Under the pieces are notes generated by a model. It was not told the origin of the DNA and made no database searches. It saw nothing but the letters and a program-made list of their open reading frames with translations. Of a DNA stretch of 64,000 bases, positions 53,171 through 62,704 are shown one piece after another. How positions within the stretch are numbered: position 1 is the stretch's first letter; every line of letters begins with the position of its first letter. This stretch comes from Mesorhizobium sp. CA14 (lineage in GTDB: Bacteria > Pseudomonadota > Alphaproteobacteria > Rhizobiales > Rhizobiaceae). The position numbers were made by a program, and so were the translations under genes. Where the stretch lies: positions 211,652 to 275,651 of the forward strand of contig NZ_JAIUHR010000005.1 of the NCBI RefSeq assembly GCF_020165195.1, read 5' to 3'.

Positions 53171-54564
53171 TCATTCGAGAAACTGGCGGCGGATCACCGC
53201 TTCTGTGAAACAGACGTGACATAGCGCGCCATGTACGGCATTGGCCCTGACTGTCTGCGAAATCGCGTCTTCGAGCAAATCAGCCCTGAGACGATACGGA
53301 ACAATACGGAAAACTACTTTATTTTGGCCCGCGAAGAACTCAACTTGATCAAGGTCTATCAGATGCCCTCCGGGCCCACCATTGTCGTTATTTATCAACG
53401 CTTTATAGGGTGGTTCGCCACAGGGTTCGCCAATAGGTTCGCCAAGCATGGGCTTGCGCATCACGAGACGCACGACTCGATCCATCCCCTGGACCGCCAG
53501 CCGAACCTGCGATGCCTCGCGCGAATAGAGCTCGGCATGATCGATGTCGTCGTGACCGAGCACATCCATGAGTTGCCTGGTCGAAGCCTCTGGCTCGGCC
53601 AGATAGACGCCAAGCGACTTCCTCAGTCCATGCAGAGTCAGCCCCTTCGGCAGCCCGGCAAGCTTGCACCAATGCGCCATCATTCCAGTCAGCGACTTGG
53701 CGGAGAACGGCTCACCATAGCCGTTCACCAGGACGGTCTCGCCGCGCCTGTCGGCCGCATCCAGGATCTCAGACAGCATCGGTGTAATTGGGACAAAAAG
53801 CCTTTTGCCGCCAGTTCGCCCCTTGTTCTTGGCCTGAACGATATCAAACCCGTCGAAGTGACGCTCGACACCGTCGATGAAGACACGGCGGGTCACCCTC
53901 TGGTCCCAGCGCAGGCCAGCGACGTCGCCGCGGCGGTTGCCGAGCCAGAGCGCCAAACCTAGCAAGTGCGTGCCGCGGTGCCGAGCTGCCAACGGTTTTC
54001 GAATTGCGCCATGGCCTCGCGCGACCAGGCTTTCCAGCCGGCAAAGGCGGGCCGCCATTCGACTGCCGCTGTGGGGTCGATTTCAATCCAGTCTTGCCGT
54101 AGCGCGACATACACCAGCTTGCGTATGCCCACCAACAGATGCTTGGCCTTGTGGGGCGTGGCGATGAAGCGGCCAAGAAGCTCTTCAACATGGATGCGTC
54201 TAAGGTTCTTAACCGCTACGTTCCGCCAGATGAGCGGGTGATCAGGGACCACCCGCAGTTCTAAAAATTCTTCGATCAGCCGCGTGTTCTTGCGCTTGCT
54301 GGCCTCATCAAGCGCCAGCCACTTGACTGAGATCTTCAACCGTTGAAAAGCGGCTCCAAACGTGCCGGGCAGGGCAGCTCCGGGCATTTGGACGACCGGG
54401 GCCTTGGGGACTTTCCGGCCCTCGACCGCTGCCTGATATGCGTCCTTGAATTCCGGCTGATCGGGGGCCGGCAGACTGACCACGCGCTCCTTCGTCCGAT
54501 AGCGCCACCGCAATTTTCCATGGCGATCGGTGTAGGAGGAGAGGCCGGGATATCTGTTGGTCAT
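53171..54564 (-). pseudogene. Tyrosine recombinase (phage-type integrase), frameshifted as read
   Basis: The N-terminal part runs from ATG 54564 (MTNRYPGLSSYTDRHGKLRW) to a stop at 53959, covering the arm and core-binding region and ending just inside the catalytic domain (RWQLGTAARTC). The catalytic part continues in a shifted frame to 53171. It shows NRRGDVAGLRWD (first Arg), LTLHGLRKSLG (His-x-x-Arg), LGHDDIDHAELYS (His and catalytic Tyr). The shift falls at about 53960-53975 and one base would fix it. As read the enzyme is split before the active site and should be inactive, unless this is a sequencing error. It once served to integrate or excise an element. Confidence 0.85.
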
Positions 54565-54576
54565 GGCAAAATGAAT

Positions 54577-54825
54577 CTATTCCCTGCGATGATTCCCTTG
54601 CAGCAGGAAGTCGACGACATTCTCTTCATCGTCTCCAGGTAGTTCGGTAAACGCGGCTTCGAGTTTCAACCGATCCCAAATCACGCGGCCGTCAACCTTC
54701 TTCGGCCTCGGCATGCGGTGGTCAGCGACCATTTGATCGAATTTGGTCACGCCCACGCCAACGTACCGGGCGGCTTCTTCACGCGAGAGACCCCGAGGAG
54801 GGTAGGAGAGGGAGTCGCTTTTCAT
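54577..54825 (-). CDS. Excisionase/AlpA-like helix-turn-helix protein
   Basis: An 82-residue protein from ATG 54825 (an ATG at 54843 adds six). It carries LSREEAARYVGVGVTKFDQM, a MerR/AlpA-type helix-turn-helix used by recombination directionality factors, followed by a basic RMPRPKKVDGRVIWDR wing. It sits 12 bases upstream of the integrase gene on the same strand, so it is the likely excision partner. Confidence 0.8.
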   Translation of the reverse strand: MKSDSLSYPPRGLSREEAARYVGVGVTKFDQMVADHRMPRPKKVDGRVIWDRLKLEAAFTELPGDDEENVVDFLLQGNHRRE

Positions 54826-54980
54826 GACCTCGCTCGCCTGCATCGCCCGCGCGTTTAGGCGTGGACTTCTGTGCAGCGAGTAGGATCTAGATCGTGAAAA
54901 CGACGTCCGGAAGAGAGCTAGTTGAACGGTGCGGCGAATTGTGGTCGAAGCGTCTGAACGGGATCGTCTGACCATCCTCA

Positions 54981-55370
54981 ATGTACCTCGGGGGCTCGAA
55001 CCTGCGATCCGACGAGGTGGAGCCCCGCTTCCAGGTGCCGGAGCGGCCGAGCAAGCTTGATGCCCTATGCCGAGCGGCTGGCGGCCTGGCTGAGGACGGA
55101 AGCAAACAGGCCGCGCAAGCAGAAGCGCACGATCAAGCAGTCGCATGCGGATCTGATGAGCCTCGGTAATGAGGGCTCATATGGACGCGTTGCCGCCTTT
55201 GCGCGGGACTGGAAGGCAGATCGCCAGCGTCAGATGCAAACGAGCGGGCGCGGCACCTTCGTGCCGCTGGCGTTCGAACCCGGTGAGGCGTTCCAGTTCG
55301 ACTGGTCGGAAGATTGGGCGGTCATCGGCGGCGAGCGCCCATGCTTCAGGTCGCGCACTTCATATCGGCA
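54981..55370 (+). mobile_element. IS21-family istA remnant, frameshifted and truncated
   Basis: The frame from 54981 gives LGGSNLRSDEVEPRFQVPER up to about 55060. Then PYAERLAAWLRTEANRPRKQ continues in another frame, reading KRTIKQSHADLMSLGNEGSY and EAFQFDWSEDWAVIGGERP. These are N-terminal and catalytic parts of an IS21 IstA transposase. A third frame takes over at about 55340 (LQVAHFI). The rest of istA and the istB gene are absent, so this is a decayed stump. Confidence 0.8.
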
Positions 55371-55514
55371 CACCACTTTCGCCGCTATTTAGGGCGCAAG
55401 GATTTATGCAAATCAATCATAAATCGCATGTCCATATCTCGTTTGTAGCAACCGCGCTGGCAAGGCTACGCTTCACTTAAGAACGGGGCCGTTGAGCCCT
55501 CGGGGAATGAAATC

Positions 55515-56390
55515 ATGCGCGAACGCGCCTCATCGACACCTTTTGTCATTGTGCCGCGACGCAAAACCTGGACGAAAATCCTGGGTCTTGTCGTCATTGT
55601 CCTGCTTGCGCTCCTCATCAGGGCTTTCTGGGTCGGCGACATCGCCTGGAGCTATGTCGGCGCCAATCTCTTTTCACCGAGCGTTCTCAGGGGCGTCGTC
55701 AACTCGATTATCATGACTTTTTGCGCAATGGTGCTGGGCATCGTCCTTGGCGTCATCGCCGCAGTCATGCGCATGTCGGACAATCCTGTGCTGCGGAACG
55801 TCTCGATCGGTTACGTCTGGCTCTTTCGCGGCACGCCGGCGCTTCTTCAATTGCTGCTGTGGTTCAATCTCGCGCTGATTTTCCCCACGATGGGCATCCC
55901 GGGGCTGTTCTCATTCAGAACCGTGGATGTGATGACGCCCTTCGTCGCCGCCTTCCTCGGACTGGGCATCCAGCAAGGCGCCTATACCGCGGAAGTGGTG
56001 CGCGCCGGCATCCTGTCCATCGACAAGGGGCAGACTGAAGCGGGCCTTTCGATCGGCATGACGCCGTTGCGCGCTATGCTGACGATCGTCCTGCCGCAGG
56101 CCATGCGCGTAATCGTTCCGCCGATCGGCAACGAAACTATCGGCATGGTCAAGCTCACTTCGCTGGCCAGCGTCATCCAGTATTCCGAACTGCTGAGAAG
56201 TGTCGAGGACGTCTATTACGTCAACTCCCGCGTCATCGAACTGCTGATCGTCGCGTCGATCTGGTACATGGTCGTCGTCACCGTGCTTTCCATCGGCCAG
56301 ATCTTCGTCGAGCGCTATTTCTCGAAGGGCTGGGGCGGCCACGGCCCGGGCCAGCCGGCCCGCCAGACCCTCACCGAGGAGGCAGCGTGA
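55515..56390 (+). CDS. Amino-acid-type ABC transporter permease
   Basis: This 291-residue inner-membrane permease has about five membrane segments and the coupling loop [20 protein letters not shown], typical of the HisM/GlnP (polar amino acid) family. [20 protein letters not shown] lies in the conserved N-terminal domain. Only one permease gene is present, so the channel may be a homodimer. The ATPase gene overlaps its stop (TGATG). A GGGGAA site precedes the ATG. Confidence 0.9.
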   Translation: MRERASSTPFVIVPRRKTWTKILGLVVIVLLALLIRAFWVGDIAWSYVGANLFSPSVLRGVVNSIIMTFCAMVLGIVLGVIAAVMRMSDNPVLRNVSIGYVWLFRGTPALLQLLLWFNLALIFPTMGIPGLFSFRTVDVMTPFVAAFLGLGIQQGAYTAEVVRAGILSIDKGQTEAGLSIGMTPLRAMLTIVLPQAMRVIVPPIGNETIGMVKLTSLASVIQYSELLRSVEDVYYVNSRVIELLIVASIWYMVVVTVLSIGQIFVERYFSKGWGGHGPGQPARQTLTEEAA

Positions 56391-57151
56391 TGGACGCTCT
56401 CATCACGGCTGTCGGCCTGCAGAAGTATTTCGGCTCTTTCCACGTCTTGCAGGACATCGACTTTGCAATCGCCAAGGGTGAGGTGGTCTGCATCATCGGC
56501 CCGTCAGGCTCGGGCAAGAGCACCTTCCTGCGCTGCATCAACCAGCTTGAAAGGATCGACGCCGGTTGTGTCGCCGTCGACGGCGAAATCATCGGCTACC
56601 ACCGCGACGGGCGCATGCTCTATCCGCTGAGCGAGCGCGAGATCGCCCGCCAGCGCCAGGCAGTCGGCATGGTGTTCCAGCGTTTCCATCTCTTCCCTCA
56701 CAAGACCGTGCTGCAAAACATCGTCGAAGGGCCGGTGGGCGTGCAGAAACGTCCCAGGAACGATTGCATCGGGGAGGCCAGGACTTTGCTCAAGCGCGTG
56801 GGACTTGCCCAAAAGGCGCAGGCCTATCCCGGAGAATTGTCGGGCGGTCAGCAGCAGCGCGTGGCGATCGCCCGCGCGCTCGCGATGAAGCCCAAGGCGA
56901 TGCTCTTTGACGAGCCCACCTCCGCGCTCGATCCGGAGCTGGTCGGCGAGGTGCTTGGCGTGATGAAGGAGCTTGCGGCCTCCGGAACCACCATGATCGT
57001 CGTCACGCATGAGCTCGGCTTCTGCCGCGAGGTGGCCGACCGGGTCCTGTTCATGGACGCAGGCCGCATCGTCGACAGCGGAACGCCAGCCGAGATTCTC
57101 GAGAACCCGCGAAATCCCAGAGTGAAGAACTTCATCTCTGCGGTGCTTTGA
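56390..57151 (+). CDS. Amino-acid-type ABC transporter ATPase
   Basis: This 253-residue ATPase has Walker [10 protein letters not shown] near residue 40, Q-loop [14 protein letters not shown], signature [16 protein letters not shown] and Walker [19 protein letters not shown] 56390 overlaps the permease stop; a GTG at 56387 would add one residue. It has normal length for GlnQ/HisP proteins. The binding-protein gene follows after 25 bases. Confidence 0.92.
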   Translation: MDALITAVGLQKYFGSFHVLQDIDFAIAKGEVVCIIGPSGSGKSTFLRCINQLERIDAGCVAVDGEIIGYHRDGRMLYPLSEREIARQRQAVGMVFQRFHLFPHKTVLQNIVEGPVGVQKRPRNDCIGEARTLLKRVGLAQKAQAYPGELSGGQQQRVAIARALAMKPKAMLFDEPTSALDPELVGEVLGVMKELAASGTTMIVVTHELGFCREVADRVLFMDAGRIVDSGTPAEILENPRNPRVKNFISAVL

Positions 57152-57176
57152 AAAACAACCTCAAGAGGAGAATGCC

Positions 57177-58004
57177 ATGAAATTCCTGCGCATTGCCGTC
57201 TCGGCAATTGCCCTGGTCTCGGCCGGTGCGGCATCGGCCGAAACCAAGCTCAACCTCATCAACGATGGTGAACTGCGCGTCCTGACGAATCCGATCTATC
57301 CGCCGATGGAGTTCGTCAATCCGGACCAGGGCACACTCGATGGCTTCGATGTCGACCTGATCAACGCCATCGGCAAGAAGCTCAAGCTCAATGTGCTGTT
57401 CGTCACCTCGGCATTCCAGGAGCTGCAGAGCGGCCTTCAGACCGGGCGCGGCGACATGATCATCTCTGGCATGAGCGACAACGTGAAGCGTCAGGCCAGC
57501 ATGGATTTCGTCGATTATGTGACGAGCGGCCCCATCCTCTTCACGATGCAGACCAACGCCACACAGTACAAACAGACGACCGACTTCTGCGGCAAGACCG
57601 TCGCTGGCAGCCGCTCGACTTCCTTCGGCGAGAACGTCAGCAGTTGGAGCGACGCCAACTGCGTGGCCAAGGGCAAGCCGGCAATCAAGTTCGAAGGAAC
57701 CGCCGATTCCAACGCTGCCCGTCTCGGCATGAAACAGGGCCGCTATGACGCCGTCGTACAGGGCGTCGAAACCATTGCCTACCAGATCCGCCTCGAGCCC
57801 GACACCTACCGGCTCGTCGGCGAACCGCTGCTCAGCAACGACACATTCGGCATGGGCTTCAAGAAGGACAATACCGGCCTTCGCGATGCGGTGGCTGGCG
57901 CGTTCGACGAACTGATCAAGGACGGTTCGTACGACGCCCTGCTCAAGAAGTGGGGGCTGGTGCACAACGCCGTGCCGAGGGCCGTCATCAACGGTGTGAA
58001 ATAA
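57177..58004 (+). CDS. Periplasmic amino-acid-type substrate-binding protein
   Basis: The 275-residue protein has a signal peptide cleaved after AGAASA. The type II binding fold follows with LRVLTNPIYPPMEFVNPDQG, LDGFDVDLINAIGKKLKLNV and DMIISGMSDNVKRQASMDFV. This family binds polar amino acids, opines and related compounds; the ligand is not readable. It completes an importer with the two genes before it. An unusual feature is that binding protein comes last. Confidence 0.9.
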   Translation: MKFLRIAVSAIALVSAGAASAETKLNLINDGELRVLTNPIYPPMEFVNPDQGTLDGFDVDLINAIGKKLKLNVLFVTSAFQELQSGLQTGRGDMIISGMSDNVKRQASMDFVDYVTSGPILFTMQTNATQYKQTTDFCGKTVAGSRSTSFGENVSSWSDANCVAKGKPAIKFEGTADSNAARLGMKQGRYDAVVQGVETIAYQIRLEPDTYRLVGEPLLSNDTFGMGFKKDNTGLRDAVAGAFDELIKDGSYDALLKKWGLVHNAVPRAVINGVK

Positions 58005-58025
58005 GCCGGCGCGCCCAGGCTTTTC

Positions 58026-58041
58026 CAAAAGCTCGCTTTTG
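58026..58041 (+). other. Short hairpin after the binding-protein gene
   Basis: CAAAAGC (58026-58032) and GCTTTTG (58035-58041) form a seven-base stem with a two-base loop just after the binding-protein gene. It could reduce read-through into the deacetylase genes, but no T-run follows. Confidence 0.4.
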
Positions 58042-58143
58042 TTCGACCGGTCGCAGCGGCCGGCATGGAGAGCTTTTTGTCTTTGAACATCCGCGCCCGG
58101 TTCCGCCGGGCGCGGGGAATCCTGAAACAGATTGACCATACCT

Positions 58144-59022
58144 ATGTCGCAACCTGCACTTTCCACTGCGTCGCTCTGGCCAGCCGGAAGAAAATCCGCC
58201 GCCGCTCTCGCCTTCGACCTCGACGGTCCGACGGGAGACGCCATGCTCGACGGCTCCCTGCTCTCCAATCCGCGCTACTTCACGCAAGGCGCCTACGGGC
58301 CCTGGCGCGCTCTTCCGAGGCTGCTCGATCTGCTGGCAGCCTTCGATTTCAAGGCCACCTTCTTCATTCCAACCTGGGTGGTGGAGCAATGGACCGAACG
58401 ATGCGAGCGCATCGTTGCCGAGGGCCATGAGGTCGGTTATCACGGCCATCGCCACGAAGTCTTCATCGATCTCGGCGTGGCTGAGCAATTGGAGGTCATG
58501 GAGCATTCGCGCGCGATCTTTCGCGAGCGGCTTGGCGCGACGCCTATCGGCTTCAGGACGCCATCCGGCGACTGGAGCCAGGAGACGGCCGCGCTTCTCA
58601 GTGATTTCGGCGTTGTCTATTCGAGTTCCATGCGCGGCGATGACCGCCCCTACTTCCATCCGGCAGGGACGGGTCTCGGGCTCGTCGAGATTCCTGCGCG
58701 CTGGGACATCGACGACTACACCGCGCTTGCTTACACCGAGGCGCCGGACTTCCCGATCGGGCTTGATCGTATCTCGGACTATCGCTCTGTGGAGCGCAAC
58801 TGGCGCGCCGAGTTTGAAGGTTACCATCGCGAAGGGCTCTGCTGGACAACGATCCTGCATCCAAAAGTGTGCGCCAAGCCTGGACGGCTCTCGATCCTCG
58901 AGGGCCTGTTCAAGGCGATCGCGGACAAGGGCGACACCGTCTGGAGGGCGCGCCTTGGCGATATCGCTCGATGGTGGATCGAACGCCATTCTCAAACCGA
59001 CGACCAGGGGCGGGCGGCATGA
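58144..59022 (+). CDS. NodB-fold polysaccharide deacetylase-like protein, copy 1
   Basis: From ATG 58144 the product is 292 residues (a TTG at 58132 is possible). The NodB fold is shown by ALAFDLDGPTGDAML, FKATFFIPTWVVEQW, and the metal-site stretch GHEVGYHGHRHEVF with two His. GFRTPSGDWSQETAALL and a late motif MRGDDRPYFHPAG follow. The group includes PuuE-type allantoinase relatives, so it may hydrolyse a C-N bond rather than remove acetyl groups. No signal peptide, so it is cytoplasmic. It overlaps the second copy by four bases. Confidence 0.85.
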   Translation: MSQPALSTASLWPAGRKSAAALAFDLDGPTGDAMLDGSLLSNPRYFTQGAYGPWRALPRLLDLLAAFDFKATFFIPTWVVEQWTERCERIVAEGHEVGYHGHRHEVFIDLGVAEQLEVMEHSRAIFRERLGATPIGFRTPSGDWSQETAALLSDFGVVYSSSMRGDDRPYFHPAGTGLGLVEIPARWDIDDYTALAYTEAPDFPIGLDRISDYRSVERNWRAEFEGYHREGLCWTTILHPKVCAKPGRLSILEGLFKAIADKGDTVWRARLGDIARWWIERHSQTDDQGRAA

Positions 59023-59912
59023 GCGCGCCACAGCCGACGATCTGGCCTCGGGACAAGAGCTGCGCCGTGATGGTGGCGGTGCAGTTCGACGACGGCGCGG
59101 ATGCGATTGCCGCGGCCCCCGACCTTGCCAGCAGATCGAAGAGTCTTTCAGTCTGGCAATATGGCGCGACGCGCGGCGTCGATCGCCTGTGCCGGACATT
59201 CGCAACCTTCGGCATCAAGACAAGCTGGTTCCTCACCGCCGAGACGGCAGATCGCCGCGGCGATCATGTACGCGCGATCGCCAGCGCAGGCCATGAGATC
59301 GCAAGCGCCAGCCTGTCCTTCGATCGGTACGACACACTCACTTCTGCCCATTCGCTCGACAACCTCCGCCGGTCCAGGGAAATGCTGAGCATTTTGGCAG
59401 AGCGGGAAACGAGCGGTTTCCACCTGCCGCAGGGCAATTGGCCTGTAGGGTTCGATCAGTTGCTGCTGGAAGCTGGCTACCGTTGGTCGGCAAGCCTCAA
59501 CGGCGACGACATTCCCTACACGCATCCGTCCGGCCTCGTCGAAATCCCGGTTCACGTCGAGCTTGAGGACCGGCCCTATTTCCAGTTCAACTTCACGCCC
59601 GCCTTTCCGAAAGGCCAGAGCCGGATACCCGACTACGAGGGAGTCCTGCACAACTGGATCGCCGAGTTCGACGCCTATCGGCGCTTCGGTCTCTGCTACG
59701 TCATCCAGCTTCGGCCGGAATGGAGCGGGACGCCCGGACGCATTTCGCTGGTAGAGGATCTGCTGCGACACATCCTGGGCTTCGAGGACGTGTGGGTGGC
59801 GACCGGCGCCGAAATCGCCGAGCGCCAGCGAGCGTTCGGCCCCGCAATCCAGGACGGCCACCCCATCCGGGTCTTCGAGGCCTACCGGAGGGAGCGGCGC
59901 GCCGATGGCTGA
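59019..59912 (+). CDS. NodB-fold deacetylase-like protein, copy 2, metal His lost
   Basis: The 297-residue paralogue follows copy 1 by a four-base overlap. It keeps AVMVAVQFDDGADAI and FGIKTSWFLTAETADRRG, TSGFHLPQGNWPVGF and NGDDIPYTHPSG. But where copy 1 has GHEVGYHGHRHEVF it has GHEIASASLSFDRYDTL, so both metal-binding His are gone. It may be a non-catalytic partner of copy 1, or use a different chemistry. The MmgE/PrpD gene overlaps its end by eight bases. Confidence 0.84.
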   Translation: MSAPQPTIWPRDKSCAVMVAVQFDDGADAIAAAPDLASRSKSLSVWQYGATRGVDRLCRTFATFGIKTSWFLTAETADRRGDHVRAIASAGHEIASASLSFDRYDTLTSAHSLDNLRRSREMLSILAERETSGFHLPQGNWPVGFDQLLLEAGYRWSASLNGDDIPYTHPSGLVEIPVHVELEDRPYFQFNFTPAFPKGQSRIPDYEGVLHNWIAEFDAYRRFGLCYVIQLRPEWSGTPGRISLVEDLLRHILGFEDVWVATGAEIAERQRAFGPAIQDGHPIRVFEAYRRERRADG

Positions 59913-61269
59913 GACAGTCCTCACCGCACTCGCCGCCAACATCGCGGCAACTGACTTCCCCGATTTTCCCGAAGCCACGATCCGAAAGGCCAAACTTCAC
60001 ATTTTGGATACGCTGGGCGCTGCGATAGCGGGCGCGACATCTGTCGAGACGAAGCTCGTGATCAACGCCCTGGGGCTGAAGGGGACCAAGGGGGAGGCGA
60101 GCGTTTGGGCGCTGCCGCTGAAGACAGACGCCCGCACCGCCGCCTTCATCAACGGCGTTTCGGCGCACGCTTTCGAGCTCGACGACTCCGGCGGCTGCGA
60201 TCATTCCGGCGCCGTCGTTCTGCCGGCCGTCATGGCGGCACTCGAGAGCACCGCAGCGACCGTGGACGGTCGCCTATTCCTCAAGTCCGTGTTGCTCGGA
60301 TATGAAGTGGGACGCCGCGTCCTGGAGGCCTCCGGCGGCTATGAAGTTCACAATGGCAACGGCTGGCATTCCACAGGCACCTGTGGAACTTTCGGAGCAG
60401 CGGCAGCAGTTGCGACGCTGATGGGCCTCGACCGGGAGGGTACCGCATCGGCGCTAGGTTCTGCGCTCTCTTATTCCGGCGGTACATGGGCCTTCATCCA
60501 CGACGGCGGGCCGGCCAAGAAACTTCACGCAGGTCGTGCGGCGGAGGGCGGCTACATGGCGGCGCGGCTGGCGCGGGCCGGTTTCCAGGGACCGCTTTCA
60601 GCTTTCGACGACAAGGCATGGGGCGGCTTCTTTCAGACCTTCGGCGAGGAACGGGCGACGCCGGAGGAGCTTTGCCGCGACTTTGGCCAGAACTGGCGGC
60701 TCAACCGCTGCTCGATCAAGCCGCACGCGACCTGCCGAGGCACGCATTCGGCCATCGACGCCATCGATCTTCTGCTTTCGGACATCGGCTTGAAGAGTTC
60801 GGGCGTCGCGTCGGTCACCGTCGACATGAGTGGTTTCCAGTACGGCATGTGCGGGCACAAGACGGTGACCTCGCGAGCGCAAGCGCAGATGAGTCTGCCC
60901 TATGCAGTCGCGGCGCGCCTTCAGTTCGGCAAAGTCTCCCTGGCCGAACTCGAGGAAAACGCCTGGCGCAGCCCTGCAATCCGCAGATGGCTGGACATGC
61001 TGACCGTTCGGATCAACGACACAATGCGTGACGAGGACGAGCCGTCCGTGGAAATCCGCACCCATGACGGCACGACATTGGCCGCTACCGTCGAACATCC
61101 GCTCGGCGGCCCGCTCAACCCGCTGAGCGACGAGCGCATCATCGCCAAATACGCCGATCTCGCGCGCGCCGTCCTGCCGCATTCCCGTGTGGAGACCCTC
61201 CGCGACCTGATCCTTGGCATCGACACCGCAGCCGATGTCCGCCCGCTTATCGATCTGCTCAAACCGTGA
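59905..61269 (+). CDS. MmgE/PrpD-family protein
   Basis: This 454-residue protein of the MmgE/PrpD family shows KAKLHILDTLGAAIAGATS, HAFELDDSGGCDHSGAVVLP, GGWAFIHDGG-like SYSGGTWAFIHDGGPAKKLH, and FGQNWRLNRCSIKPHATCRG with the conserved Lys-Pro-His. The family includes 2-methylcitrate dehydratase, cis-aconitate decarboxylase and iminodisuccinate epimerase. Next to an ArgH-family lyase and an amino-acid-type importer, the epimerase member is the closest functional analogy. It starts inside the deacetylase gene, and the lyase ATG follows its stop by one base. Confidence 0.85.
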   Translation: MAETVLTALAANIAATDFPDFPEATIRKAKLHILDTLGAAIAGATSVETKLVINALGLKGTKGEASVWALPLKTDARTAAFINGVSAHAFELDDSGGCDHSGAVVLPAVMAALESTAATVDGRLFLKSVLLGYEVGRRVLEASGGYEVHNGNGWHSTGTCGTFGAAAAVATLMGLDREGTASALGSALSYSGGTWAFIHDGGPAKKLHAGRAAEGGYMAARLARAGFQGPLSAFDDKAWGGFFQTFGEERATPEELCRDFGQNWRLNRCSIKPHATCRGTHSAIDAIDLLLSDIGLKSSGVASVTVDMSGFQYGMCGHKTVTSRAQAQMSLPYAVAARLQFGKVSLAELEENAWRSPAIRRWLDMLTVRINDTMRDEDEPSVEIRTHDGTTLAATVEHPLGGPLNPLSDERIIAKYADLARAVLPHSRVETLRDLILGIDTAADVRPLIDLLKP

Positions 61270-61270
61270 G

Positions 61271-62665
61271 ATGACAATGACTGCAGCCTCGAACGCAACA
61301 TGGTCGCCACTCTTCAAGGAGGCCGTCTCCCTCGACTTTCGTGATTTTCATGAATGCCTCGACCAGGACAAGCGCATCGCCATTCATGACATCGCGGGCT
61401 CCAAGGTTCACGCCCGGATGCTTGCCCGTGTCGGCCTGCTCCACCCTCAGGATCACGAAGCCATCCAGGCGGGCCTCGATGCAATCGCCGAGGAGATCCG
61501 CTCGGGCGCCTTCCAGTGGAAGAAGGAGCTCGAGGACGTCCACATGAACGTGGAGAGCCGCTTGACGGCGCTGATCGGCGACGCCGGCAAGAAGCTACAC
61601 ACCGCGCGGTCGCGCAATGATCAGGTCGCTACCGACATCCGTCTCTACGCCCGGGATGAGCTCGACGCGCTCTGGCTCGAGATCAAGGCGCTGATCCTCG
61701 CCTTCGTCGAACTCGCAGAGAGACATGCGGATACGATAATGCCGGGCTTTACCCACCTTCAGGTCGCGCAGCCCGTCACCTTCGGCCATCACATGTTGGC
61801 CTATGCGGAGATGTTCCTGCGCTATCTCGAGCGCGTCGGCCAGGCGCGGGAGCGCCTCAACGTCTCTCCGCTCGGCGCGGCGGCGCTTGCTGGAACGAGC
61901 TACCCTATCGATCCCGATTTCAGTGCGCGGGAGCTTGGCTTTTCTAGGGCCTTCCGCAATTCGCTCGATGCAGTCTCCGATCGCGACTTTGTTGTCGATA
62001 TCTGTGCGGCAGGTTCAATCATCATGGGCCACCTGTCGCGTTTTGCAGAAGAAATCATCCTCTGGTGTACGCCGATGGTCGATTTCATCGAAGTGGGTGA
62101 TCAATTCTGCACCGGATCCTCGATCATGCCACAGAAACGCAATCCGGACCTCGCTGAACTGCTGCGCGGCAAGGCCGCGCGCGTGATCGGCAATCTGACG
62201 ACATCGGCGGCGCTGATGAAGGCTCAACCGCTGGCCTTCAACAAAGACCAGCAGGAGTCCAAGCCGCCGATGACCGACACGCTGGAAAACGTGCGAGGCG
62301 CGGCAGCTGTCACCGCCCAGATGCTGCCGACGATCAAGGTCAAGACGTATAACATGCTGGCCGCCGCCGAGCAGGGCTATTCGACCGCAACCGACCTCGC
62401 TGACTACCTCGTGCGCGCCGGCCTTCCTTTCCGCGATGCGCACCACGCGGTGGCCGCGATCGTCGGCGCGGCGCGGGACCAGGGTTACGGCAGGCTTTCC
62501 GAGATGCCGCTCGCCTCCATGCAGGCCTTCGCCTCTGTCATATCCAGCGATGTGGCGGAGGTGTTGACGGCGGAGGGCTCAGTTGCCAGCCGCAACCACC
62601 GCGGCGGAACGGCGCCGGAACAGGTTCGCCGAGCCGCGGCCGAGCTGCGCGCCTTGCTCGACTGA
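61271..62665 (+). CDS. argH: Argininosuccinate-lyase-family C-N lyase
   Basis: The 464-residue enzyme has the family motifs HTARSRNDQVATDIRLYARD, GFTHLQVAQPVTFGHH and GSSIMPQKRNPDLAELLRGK (catalytic loop). Reaction class is reversible C-N cleavage releasing fumarate. It could be true argininosuccinate lyase, but the setting of importer, MmgE/PrpD and LysR genes without other arginine genes suggests a catabolic relative such as an aminopolycarboxylate lyase. ATG 61271 is one base after the MmgE/PrpD stop; ATG 61277 is an alternative. The frame is open upstream but overlaps the previous gene. Confidence 0.85.
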   Translation: MTMTAASNATWSPLFKEAVSLDFRDFHECLDQDKRIAIHDIAGSKVHARMLARVGLLHPQDHEAIQAGLDAIAEEIRSGAFQWKKELEDVHMNVESRLTALIGDAGKKLHTARSRNDQVATDIRLYARDELDALWLEIKALILAFVELAERHADTIMPGFTHLQVAQPVTFGHHMLAYAEMFLRYLERVGQARERLNVSPLGAAALAGTSYPIDPDFSARELGFSRAFRNSLDAVSDRDFVVDICAAGSIIMGHLSRFAEEIILWCTPMVDFIEVGDQFCTGSSIMPQKRNPDLAELLRGKAARVIGNLTTSAALMKAQPLAFNKDQQESKPPMTDTLENVRGAAAVTAQMLPTIKVKTYNMLAAAEQGYSTATDLADYLVRAGLPFRDAHHAVAAIVGAARDQGYGRLSEMPLASMQAFASVISSDVAEVLTAEGSVASRNHRGGTAPEQVRRAAAELRALLD

Positions 62666-62704
62666 TATCGAAACGCTGTTTACCTCCGCGGCGGCACCTG
62701 CTTA

